Shown here one piece after another: positions 7,509 through 14,758 of a stretch of 64,000 nt of DNA. A model generated the notes under the pieces. The model saw nothing but the letters and a program-made list of their open reading frames with translations, did not search any database and was not told the DNA's origin. This DNA comes from Janthinobacterium tructae (GTDB taxonomy: Bacteria > Pseudomonadota > Gammaproteobacteria > Burkholderiales > Burkholderiaceae_D). The stretch spans positions 1-64,000 of the forward strand of contig NZ_CP041185.1 of NCBI RefSeq assembly GCF_006517255.1, read 5' to 3'. Numbering within the stretch: the first letter of the stretch is position 1; every line of letters begins with the position of its first letter. The position numbers were made by a program, and so were the translations under genes.

Positions 7509-9766
7509 CTGGCCAGCTGCACATCCCACCACGTCGGCAAGAGCTGGCGGATTTCCGGGCGCGAAAAACGGTCGTCGATCAGGTACACGACGCCCTTGTC
7601 CGACTGCGTGCGGATGACCCTGCCTGCCGCCTGCACGACCTTCTGCATGCCCGGATACAGATACGTGTAGTCGTAGCCGGCGCCGAAGAGGTCGCCCATG
7701 CGCTGGCGGATCTGCTCGTTGACGGGGTTGATCTGCGGCAAACCCAGGGTGGCGATGAAGGCGCCGATCAGGCGCGCGCCGGGCAAGTCGATGCCTTCGC
7801 CAAACGCGCCGCCGAGCACGGCAAAGCCGATGCCGCGCGTGTCCAGGCCGAAACGGCCCAGGAATTGCGCGCGGGCAGCGTCATCCATGCGGCGCGGCTG
7901 CTGCCAGAGGGGTACGTCCGGGTAATGCTGGGCAAACAGCGTGGCCGTCTTTTCCATGTAATCAAAGCTGCTGAAGAAGGCCAGGTAATTGCCCGGCGTT
8001 TCCGCGTATTGCTTCGCCATCAGCTGGGCGATGGGCAGCAGCGAGGCGGCGCGGTGCTGGTAGCGCGTGGAAATGGTATCGGCCACGCGCACGGACAATT
8101 GCTCCGCCTGGAACGGCGACTCCACGTCGACCCAGGCCGTGTCGGCCGGCATGCCCAGCGTGTCGCTGTAGTAATTCCACGGACTCAGGGTGGCGGAGAA
8201 CAGGGCCGTGCTGTGGCTGGCCGCGAAGCGGTCCTTGAGGAACGGGGCAGGGACGATGTTGCGGATGCAGACGGTGGTACCCGTATCAGTCTTGCTGACG
8301 TCGAACAGCGAATGCGCGCCAAAGCTCTCTGCCAGGCGGTTGATCAGCAGCACGTCGAAATAAAAGCGCTGCAAGTCTTCATCGAGCGCCGCCGCGTGCT
8401 CGGCCGCGTAATCGCCGATGGCCGTGGCCACGCCTTGCAGCGCGCCAAAGAATTTCTCGGGCAAGGCGGGATGCACGTGGTAATCGCCATCCTGTTCCTT
8501 CAGCAAGGCCGTCCACTGGCGCGAGAGGCGATCCAGCGGCTTTTTCAGCCCTTCGGGCGCGAACTTGCGCAGCATTTTCAGATTGATCTGCGCCAGTTCG
8601 GCCGAATACATGCTGCGCGCGCGCGACACCATATTGTGCGCTTCGTCGACCAGCACGTTGACTTTCCAGTCGTGGGCCAGGGTCATGCCGTACAGCATGG
8701 CACTGAGGTCGAAATAATAATTGTAGTCGCCGATGACGACGTCGCTCCAGCGCGCCAGTTCCATGCCCAGATAATAGGGGCAAATACCCTGCTGCAAGGC
8801 GATGGCGCGTACGGCTTCCTTATCCAGGATCAAGCCGCTGGCCAGCGCCACCTCGCGCGCCAGCGGCAAGCGGTCATAAAAACCCTTGGCCAGCGGACAC
8901 GATTCGCCGTGGCAGGCTTTGTCAGGATGCTCGCAGGCGCTGCTCTTGGCACTCAGTTCCAGCACCCTCAAGGGTAGCAGCGGCGCGCTATCCTTGAGGA
9001 TGGCGCAGGCATCGAGCGCCATTTGCCGGCCCGGCACCTTGGCGGCCAGGAAAAACAGTTTATCGAGGCCATGCGCGGCCGTGGCCTTTAGCATGGGAAA
9101 CAGGCTGCCCACCGTCTTGCCGATGCCGGTCGGCGCCTGCGCCAGCAAGCCGCAGCCGCGGCTGCTGGCCTTGTACATGGCCTCTGCCAGCTGGCGCTGG
9201 CCCGGGCGAAAGTCCGCATGGGGAAAGGCCATGCTGGTGAGCTGCGCGTCGCGGCTGGCGCGGTGCGCCATTTCCTGCTCGGCCCAGTCGAGGAACAGCG
9301 TGCAATGCTGCTCGAAGAACAGACGCAGCGCCTCGGCCGTGCACTCTTCATGCATGACGCTTTCCTTCTGGCTCACGATGTCGAAATACACGAGCGCCAC
9401 ACGCAGCATGGGCAGGTTCAGTTGCCGGCACAGCAAATGGCCATAAATGCGCGCCTGCGCCCAGTGCAACTGGCGGTGGTTGGCGGGCATGGCATCCAGC
9501 TCGCCCCGGTAGGTCTTGATTTCTTCCAGCTGGCGCCGGGCCGGGTCGTAGCCATCGGCGCGACCGCGCACATGCAAAGGCCCAAAGTCGCCGGAAAGAC
9601 TGATTTCGCGCTGGTAATCGTCGTCGCGCCGGCTCGTGACGGTGGCGTGGCCGGCCATGCCTTCCTGCGCCGTGGGGGACGGTGTGAAACGCAAGTCCAG
9701 GTCGCCCACCTTGGCCGTGAATTCGCACAGGGCGCGCACGGCGATCGTGTACCTGCTGGCGCTCAT
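7505..9766 (-). CDS. FeS-cluster DinG/XPD-type helicase with N-terminal PD-(D/E)XK motif
   Basis: A 753-residue protein. Near the N-terminus lies a RecB/Cas4-like nuclease signature: Asp71 in 'GRADGYD', then Glu82-x-Lys84 in 'LEEIKTYRG'. Walker A 'APTGIGKT' is at 211-218 and DEAH at 375-378. Four cysteines at about 278, 285, 290 and 330 are placed as in the XPD/DinG iron-sulfur domain. 'SATLSPW' and 'AAGRVIRTQSDKG' are the C-terminal helicase motifs. It should be a 5'-3' DNA repair helicase, perhaps with its own nuclease. The start at 9766 overlaps the upstream nuclease stop in ATGA, so the two are coupled and share the SOS box at 11456. The frame stays open further upstream, but that part lies inside the nuclease gene. 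Confidence 0.88.
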   Translation of the reverse strand: MSASRYTIAVRALCEFTAKVGDLDLRFTPSPTAQEGMAGHATVTSRRDDDYQREISLSGDFGPLHVRGRADGYDPARRQLEEIKTYRGELDAMPANHRQLHWAQARIYGHLLCRQLNLPMLRVALVYFDIVSQKESVMHEECTAEALRLFFEQHCTLFLDWAEQEMAHRASRDAQLTSMAFPHADFRPGQRQLAEAMYKASSRGCGLLAQAPTGIGKTVGSLFPMLKATAAHGLDKLFFLAAKVPGRQMALDACAILKDSAPLLPLRVLELSAKSSACEHPDKACHGESCPLAKGFYDRLPLAREVALASGLILDKEAVRAIALQQGICPYYLGMELARWSDVVIGDYNYYFDLSAMLYGMTLAHDWKVNVLVDEAHNMVSRARSMYSAELAQINLKMLRKFAPEGLKKPLDRLSRQWTALLKEQDGDYHVHPALPEKFFGALQGVATAIGDYAAEHAAALDEDLQRFYFDVLLINRLAESFGAHSLFDVSKTDTGTTVCIRNIVPAPFLKDRFAASHSTALFSATLSPWNYYSDTLGMPADTAWVDVESPFQAEQLSVRVADTISTRYQHRAASLLPIAQLMAKQYAETPGNYLAFFSSFDYMEKTATLFAQHYPDVPLWQQPRRMDDAARAQFLGRFGLDTRGIGFAVLGGAFGEGIDLPGARLIGAFIATLGLPQINPVNEQIRQRMGDLFGAGYDYTYLYPGMQKVVQAAGRVIRTQSDKGVVYLIDDRFSRPEIRQLLPTWWDVQLAS

Positions 9767-11415
9767 GTGGCCACCTGCCATTGCAGGTAGCAGACGCTGA
9801 CGGGCATGGCGTGCTCGGCGCAATACGCGATCCAGCGCAGCTGGTTGTCTTGCAGGCGGTCGCCAGGACCCTTGACTTCGATCATGCGGTAGCGTTGCTC
9901 GGCCGGCCAGAACTGGATCAGGTCGGGAAAGCCGCTGCGGTTGCTTTTGATGTCGAGCAAGATGCGCTCGAACGCTTTCTTCAGGTGCCTGGCCGGGATG
10001 CAGGCCAGCGCCAGGTCCAGCAAGCCATCCTTGAGCACGTCCCAGCTGACGAAGGGCGAGACGATGCCGTGCTTGGCCGCAAGCGTGGCGCGTATCGTCA
10101 CTGGATAAGTGCCGTCGTCCAGCTGCGCCAGGCAGGCGGCAAAGTCCAGGCTGCGGCGCTGGTGAAAATCGGCGCTGTGCAAGTCGGCCGGGCCACGGTG
10201 AAACGGGTGGAAGAAGGCGCCGGGCATGGCTTTGAAGATGGCGGGCCAGCACAGCAGTCCGAACAGCGAGTTGATCAGGGTGTTTTCCACGTAATACACG
10301 GGTGCGTCGTCCTGCATCAGATGTTGCTGCACCACGCTTTCCACGTAGTACGCTTCGCCTGGATATGGCAGCAGCAGGTCGATACGCTCCACGCTGGCCG
10401 CCGCGTTGGTTGCCTGTTTCGCATGGCCCAGCTTGCGCCGCAAACGCGGTGCCATGCGCAGCAGCAATTGCTGTTCCGCTTCGCTTTCCGGCGCGGCCAG
10501 GGCGAGCGTCAATCGTTCGTAGGCCGCTTGCGGCTGCTCATCTTTTTCCAGCACGCGGATGGCGCGGCCGCGCGCCCCCGGATAGCGGCAATCGGCGTAG
10601 GCGCGGTAGGCGGCGGGCCAGTCCTGGCATTTCTCCAGGTGCTGGGCGATCTGGAAGCGCAGCTTGTCGCGCCGGCTGGCCAGCCAGGTATTGTCCTCGG
10701 ACAAGGGGAGCGCGGCCAGCTCCTGCAGCACCTCGTCTGCCGGCGCGCTGTCATTGTAGCGTTCGCGGCACTGGTGCAGCACTTCGTAGTGCTCGATATC
10801 CCGGCGCGTGCGAAAGCCGCGCGACTGCGGCGAGAATTCCACCTTTTCGTATTGATACACACCGAGGTCGGACAGCACGAATTCCGACCAGTCCTGGTGA
10901 TAGTTGCCAAAGTAAATCAGGCGCAGGCGGTCGCACAGCGCTTGCAGGCCGATGCGGTACAGCACGTCGCCGGAGGCCGGATGCCAGGCGGAAAACGGTT
11001 TATTTTCCGCATGCTGCTCGCGCAAGGCTTCCAGCTGCTCGGCCTTGCGCGCCGCCTTCAGGGGCGCGGCGAGGCCGAAGGCCAGGGCGATCTCCGCCTT
11101 CAGCAGTTGCTCGAACAGCTCATCGAGCGAGATGGCGGGATCGGCCTCGACCCAGCCCGTATTCAGCAAGGGCAGGGCGGCGGCACGCGTGTCGCCGATT
11201 TCCGGGTAATTGAGCTTGCTGGCGCGAAACAGACAGCCCTTGCGCATGACGAGACGCACGAACAGCGCGCGCGACGGTTGCGGCAATGCGCCGAATGCGG
11301 CGATGAACTGCGTTTCTTCAGCGCTCAGCAGATCGGCGTAACGGGCGCAGATCCAGCTCAGCACGTCCTGGAAATTGTCCAGATAGTACAGGGGATTTTC
11401 CAGGACTCTCAGCAT
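9763..11415 (-). CDS. FAN1-like structure-specific nuclease (VRR-NUC domain)
   Basis: A 550-residue protein whose last 100 residues hold the VRR-NUC catalytic motif: Asp498 in 'SGFPDLIQF', then Glu513-x-Lys515 in 'MIEVKGPGD' followed by 'LQDNQLRWI'. The Asp-to-Glu spacing of 15 matches FAN1. The long alpha-helical N-terminal and middle regions fit the SAP/TPR-like body of bacterial FAN1, which cuts 5' flaps and helps repair interstrand crosslinks. It is cotranscribed with the FeS helicase (4-bp overlap). A near-consensus LexA box lies about 40 bp upstream of the start, so damage induction is expected. Confidence 0.87.
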   Translation of the reverse strand: MLRVLENPLYYLDNFQDVLSWICARYADLLSAEETQFIAAFGALPQPSRALFVRLVMRKGCLFRASKLNYPEIGDTRAAALPLLNTGWVEADPAISLDELFEQLLKAEIALAFGLAAPLKAARKAEQLEALREQHAENKPFSAWHPASGDVLYRIGLQALCDRLRLIYFGNYHQDWSEFVLSDLGVYQYEKVEFSPQSRGFRTRRDIEHYEVLHQCRERYNDSAPADEVLQELAALPLSEDNTWLASRRDKLRFQIAQHLEKCQDWPAAYRAYADCRYPGARGRAIRVLEKDEQPQAAYERLTLALAAPESEAEQQLLLRMAPRLRRKLGHAKQATNAAASVERIDLLLPYPGEAYYVESVVQQHLMQDDAPVYYVENTLINSLFGLLCWPAIFKAMPGAFFHPFHRGPADLHSADFHQRRSLDFAACLAQLDDGTYPVTIRATLAAKHGIVSPFVSWDVLKDGLLDLALACIPARHLKKAFERILLDIKSNRSGFPDLIQFWPAEQRYRMIEVKGPGDRLQDNQLRWIAYCAEHAMPVSVCYLQWQVAT

Positions 11416-11455
11416 GGGGATGGTAATAGGGCAAGTGGCAAGGCGATGATTTTTA

Positions 11456-11471
11456 CTGTGTTTATATACAG
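11456..11471 (-). promoter_or_regulatory. LexA (SOS) box upstream of the FAN1-helicase operon
   Basis: CTGTGTTTATATACAG fits the proteobacterial CTGT-N8-ACAG operator, with TA before and TT after it as in strong SOS boxes. It sits 41-56 bp upstream of the nuclease start on the minus strand, where LexA would cover the promoter. Confidence 0.8.
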
Positions 11472-11509
11472 TTTAAACCTTCCGCTGCCGCTTGCCCAGC
11501 GAATTATGG

Positions 11510-12229
11510 TCAGCCAGCCGTGCTGTAGGCGAAACAGCTGCCGAACTTTTCGTAAGGAATGCATTCCTCGCGCAGGCTGGCCAGCTCGGTATCGGTCAGC
11601 AAGCCCCGATGCGCCTCTTTTCTTCCTTTTGGCAGCACGACCTCGTAATCGACGATGTCCCTTGCCAGCAAAGTCTGCAACACTTCAGCTTGCCGCGCCG
11701 TCAGGTAGCGCGCATGCGTGCCGAGGGTGTTTGTCAGTTGCTCCCTGAATTCCTCATCGCTGACCTCGTTGTAGGTATCCTGGTCCGCCATGCTGTTCAA
11801 CAACATGTGAAACAGGAAGTCGTGCAGGTTTTTCGCCAGGTATTGGGCTTCATTCTGGTCATGCCACAGCAGCACGATGGGCATCTCGCCATCGTGCTGG
11901 CTGGAAGCGAAAAAGCAGTAATGGTCGCCCGCGCCCGATTGCGCGAAGGGGATGAACTGCAAGGCGGGATCGATCTGCCGGTAATCGTCCGCGTCGCGCA
12001 AGGTGTCCGCTGCTTCGGCAACGGCCTCGATATTGAGCAATTCAAAATCATCGGCATGCAGCAGCAGTGTGGGTTTATCCTTTAATGTGGGATAGACCAG
12101 CTTGTACCAGTCGGGGCCATATTCGCCCACGGCCAGCATGCCGTCGCGCTCCAGCTGGCGGTACAGCGAAGGGTAAGTAAAGCCGTGTTGCTGTTCCATT
12201 TCTGACAGTGTCATGTTTGCCCTGTTCAA
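11510..12229 (-). CDS. SMI1/KNR4 (SUKH)-like protein of unknown function
   Basis: A 239-residue soluble protein with the look of the SUKH fold: 'EMEQQHGFTYPSLYRQLERDG' at the N-terminus, a central 'DDFELLNIEAVAEAAD', and a beta-rich 'IPFAQSGAGDHYCFFASSQ' followed by 'EMPIVLLWHD'. SUKH proteins are often immunity proteins for polymorphic toxins, but no toxin gene is nearby, so this may be a stand-alone domestic copy. ATG 12214 is an alternative start five codons in. It is read away from the MFS gene, with about 140 bp between the two starts. Confidence 0.7.
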   Translation of the reverse strand: MNRANMTLSEMEQQHGFTYPSLYRQLERDGMLAVGEYGPDWYKLVYPTLKDKPTLLLHADDFELLNIEAVAEAADTLRDADDYRQIDPALQFIPFAQSGAGDHYCFFASSQHDGEMPIVLLWHDQNEAQYLAKNLHDFLFHMLLNSMADQDTYNEVSDEEFREQLTNTLGTHARYLTARQAEVLQTLLARDIVDYEVVLPKGRKEAHRGLLTDTELASLREECIPYEKFGSCFAYSTAG

Positions 12230-12370
12230 CGTGATTCATGTTGGCATGATAGCCGAGGCGGTGCCTGGCACGCTTCACGGCGGTAATGATGGACATCATT
12301 CATAAACATTTAAGTTTGCTGGCGTGGCATGGTCACGTATGCTTGCCAGATTAAAATCCGCCAAACCCGC

Positions 12371-13600
12371 ATGAAAAACATCATCCTGATTTCCGCCGCC
12401 TGTCTGCTGGCGCTGCTGTCGACCATCGGCGCCTCGCTGCCATATCCTATCCTGCCGCCGCTGTTCGCGGCCGAGGCGCCGAATGCCTTCAATAATTTTC
12501 TCGGCTTGCCGTCCAAATTGCTGTTCGGTCTGGCGCTGACCATCAACCCGCTGGGCTTGCTGATCGGCTCGGCCTTGCTGGGCCCCTTGTCCGACCGCTA
12601 TGGCCGCCGCCCCTTGCTGATGCGCACGGCCGTGGGCGCCGCCATCGGCCACGCCATCACGGCCTGGGCGCTGGTGATCCAGTCCTACCCGCTGTTTATT
12701 GTCGCCCGTTTCATCACGGGTTTGCTGGAAGGGAACGGTGCCGTGGCGCGCGCCATGCTGGCCGACCAGCTGACTGGGCCGTTGCGCCTGCGCGCCATGT
12801 CGTGGCTGAACGGCGCGTTTTACCTGGGCTGGCTTGTGGGCCCCATCCTGGCGGGCGCGACCCTGCACTGGGGCGTGACGGTGCCGTTCTGGATCGCCGC
12901 CGCCGCCCTGATGCTCGTCGCCGTGCTGGTGGCCGTGGGTTTGCCGCGCGAAACGCCTTCGCTCTTGACGACGTCATGGTGGCAAGTGGCGCGCGACCGC
13001 CATTCGCTGAACCTGCTGCGCCATGAAGAGCTGCGCACCCTGTTCATCGTGCAGCTGGCGTTCACTTGCGGCGTGGCCAGTTTTTATGAGTTCTATCCGC
13101 TGTGGCTGGTCGAGACAGCCGCTTACCATGCTCAGGAGATTGCCTGGGTGAATGTGGGTTTGTGCGGCACGATGACCATCACGTCCTTGCTGGCGGGCGG
13201 GCCCAGCCGCCACGCGCCGCTGCTGCGTGCCAGCTGGTATGCGTGCGGCGTGGCGCTGGCCGTAGGGGTCTTGGCGCTGGGCAACATCTGGGTGGGCATC
13301 GCCGCCATCGTGCTGTTCGGCATACCGAATGCGCTGTACAACACGGTGATACAGGGCTGGTGCGCCGAGAGCTTCAGCGCGCACGGGCAGGGTGCCGTAA
13401 TGGGCTTGCTGGCCACGACCTTTTGCATCGCCAACATCGTTGTCGCCCTCAGCGGCTCCGTGCTGACCCTGATCGACACGCGGCTGATACTCGTCGCGGG
13501 CGCCTTGTCCGCCGCCTGGGCCGCGTGGCGCATGGTGGCCTGGCGCCGGCAGCTGGACGGCGCCGTTGACGCGAAGGCATGCCAGGATTTATGCAGCTAG
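12371..13600 (+). CDS. MFS transporter
   Basis: A 409-residue polytopic membrane protein with about 12 hydrophobic segments. The MFS signature between helices 2 and 3 is present ('GPLSDRYGRRPLLM'), and 'GLLEGNGAVARAMLAD' lies in helices 4-5. The drug:H+ antiporter-like (TetA-type) layout suggests export of a small molecule, but the substrate cannot be read from sequence. ATG 12371 is chosen because the hydrophobic first helix starts right after it. The gene stands alone, divergent from the SUKH-like gene. Confidence 0.85.
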   Translation: MKNIILISAACLLALLSTIGASLPYPILPPLFAAEAPNAFNNFLGLPSKLLFGLALTINPLGLLIGSALLGPLSDRYGRRPLLMRTAVGAAIGHAITAWALVIQSYPLFIVARFITGLLEGNGAVARAMLADQLTGPLRLRAMSWLNGAFYLGWLVGPILAGATLHWGVTVPFWIAAAALMLVAVLVAVGLPRETPSLLTTSWWQVARDRHSLNLLRHEELRTLFIVQLAFTCGVASFYEFYPLWLVETAAYHAQEIAWVNVGLCGTMTITSLLAGGPSRHAPLLRASWYACGVALAVGVLALGNIWVGIAAIVLFGIPNALYNTVIQGWCAESFSAHGQGAVMGLLATTFCIANIVVALSGSVLTLIDTRLILVAGALSAAWAAWRMVAWRRQLDGAVDAKACQDLCS

Positions 13601-13626
13601 GAGCTGCTCATCTTTCGGCGGGTATT

Positions 13627-13638
13627 GGGGGGGGGGGG
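13627..13638. repeat. Homopolymer of 12 G
   Basis: Twelve consecutive G lie 27 bp after the MFS stop codon in a non-coding gap. Such tracts are prone to slippage during replication and to sequencing errors. Confidence 0.9.
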
Positions 13639-13706
13639 CTGCGAATATCTGCTGGAGGGGGGCGGAGCGGGTACTGGATCGTGCCGGTGGATTCGTTGTA
13701 GGTCGG

Positions 13707-13804
13707 GTAGGTCGGATTAGCGCGCAAGCGCGTAATCCGACATCACCATTAGCGCCAACAATGCGTCGGATTACGCGCGGCGTTGCCGCGCTAATCCGAC
13801 CTAC
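13707..13804. repeat. REP-like double hairpin (REPIN), copy 1
   Basis: Outer arms GTAGGTCGGATTAGCGCG and its exact reverse complement enclose a second inverted pair built on GTAATCCGACA and TGCGTCGGATTAC. The same architecture recurs at 58440-58523 and, in a diverged form, at 34250-34303. It lies between the convergent MFS and phasin genes. Elements like this are usually mobilised by a RAYT transposase; none is encoded in the window. Confidence 0.8.
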
Positions 13805-13809
13805 ATCGT

Positions 13810-14409
13810 TTATTTTTTAGCCGCCTTCGGCTTGGCCGCTGGCGCCGCCTTTTCAGCCGCAGCTTGTGCGCCCGCCGTGGCCTGCGCCACTTGTGCGCTG
13901 GCTTTGGCAATTTGATCTTCCACGGTTTTCACGGCTTGCTTGGTGGCCTTGGTGACTTGCTCGTAGCCGAGGAAGGCGTTGTCGATGGCCGCCTTGACGA
14001 TGGCCACGGCGTTCTCCGAGCCTGGCGGCACGTTTTTCGTGACGTCGTAGATCAGGGCGCTCAAATTGCTTTTCGCTTCGGCCACATGGGCTTCGGCGGC
14101 CGTGGTGAATTCCGTGTGGATTTCCTTGATGATGTCGTCGAGTTGCTGTTTATACGCTTTCGCGCCGGCCACGCCCGGTTGCAGCTGGGCGGCGGCGGCG
14201 GCCATGGCGGCCTTCGGATCCTTGGCCTGGCTGATTTCCTTGCCGGCGGCAAGGCCATCCTCGATGCCGGACTTGGCGGTGGCCATGTTCAGCGCCAGCA
14301 CCTGTTCCACGCCTTGCACGGCCTTGGAGGTGAGGGTGTTGAAGGTCATCAGCTGGAATTCAAACAGGGCCTTGGTGGCCGATGCGAATTGTTCGGGATT
14401 CGTAAACAT
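13810..14409 (-). CDS. phaP: Phasin family protein
   Basis: A 199-residue helical protein starting 'MFTNPEQFASATKALFEFQLMTF', the classic phasin_2 opening, with a long coiled central region ('KQQLDDIIKEIHTEFTTAAE') and an Ala/Lys/Pro-rich tail that ends in Lys-Lys. Phasins coat polyhydroxyalkanoate granules and control their size. No PHA synthase gene is nearby, as is normal for phaP copies. The start codon at 14409 is preceded by GAGGAG. Several phasin paralogues are usual in this family of bacteria. Confidence 0.92.
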   Translation of the reverse strand: MFTNPEQFASATKALFEFQLMTFNTLTSKAVQGVEQVLALNMATAKSGIEDGLAAGKEISQAKDPKAAMAAAAAQLQPGVAGAKAYKQQLDDIIKEIHTEFTTAAEAHVAEAKSNLSALIYDVTKNVPPGSENAVAIVKAAIDNAFLGYEQVTKATKQAVKTVEDQIAKASAQVAQATAGAQAAAEKAAPAAKPKAAKK

Positions 14410-14516
14410 GTGGTCTCCTCGGTTTGAATAGATACGTTCTTATCGTTCCATACTCTTTCGACGCCGCAATGCCATCGCTTGCTCTCAAGCCGGTGCCCCG
14501 TGTGGTCATGTCCCCA

Positions 14517-14711
14517 TTATTTAACAAGCGCCGGTTTTTCGCAACGGCTATCTTTGTAGGGGCCAGAGGCCAGTTCCCAGCCAAATCCCAAGGTCGATTG
14601 GGCGCACGACAGGGTGCCGTCGACCTTGCTGCGCCACTGGTACCAGGGCGCCGGTCCGGCCATTGCGCAGGCGCAAGCGGCCAGCAGGGCCGTGGCGATC
14701 AGGTATTTCAT
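14517..14711 (-). CDS. Small secreted protein of unknown function
   Basis: A 64-residue protein with a clear signal peptide ('MKYLIATALLAACACAMAGP'). The mature part of about 45 residues contains two cysteines ('LSCAQSTLG' and 'DSRCEKP') that could form one disulfide. I do not recognise the family. ATG 14711 is preferred over an upstream in-frame ATG because it begins the signal peptide directly and has GGAGC upstream. It lies 48 bp after the sensor kinase gene and could be cotranscribed with it. Confidence 0.65.
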   Translation of the reverse strand: MKYLIATALLAACACAMAGPAPWYQWRSKVDGTLSCAQSTLGFGWELASGPYKDSRCEKPALVK

Positions 14712-14758
14712 GGGTGCTCCGAAAGAAAAGCCTGCGGGCATTGTAGCGCGCCTGTCAT

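Noticed and set aside
7505..10252. Longer version of the FeS helicase starting at 10252
   Set aside because: The extra 162 codons lie inside the nuclease gene in another frame and show no similarity; ATGA coupling at 9763-9766 explains the real start.
9781..11748. Open frame of 655 codons on the plus strand
   Set aside because: It lies antisense to the FAN1-like nuclease gene, whose catalytic residues are conserved; no family features are seen in the plus-strand frame.
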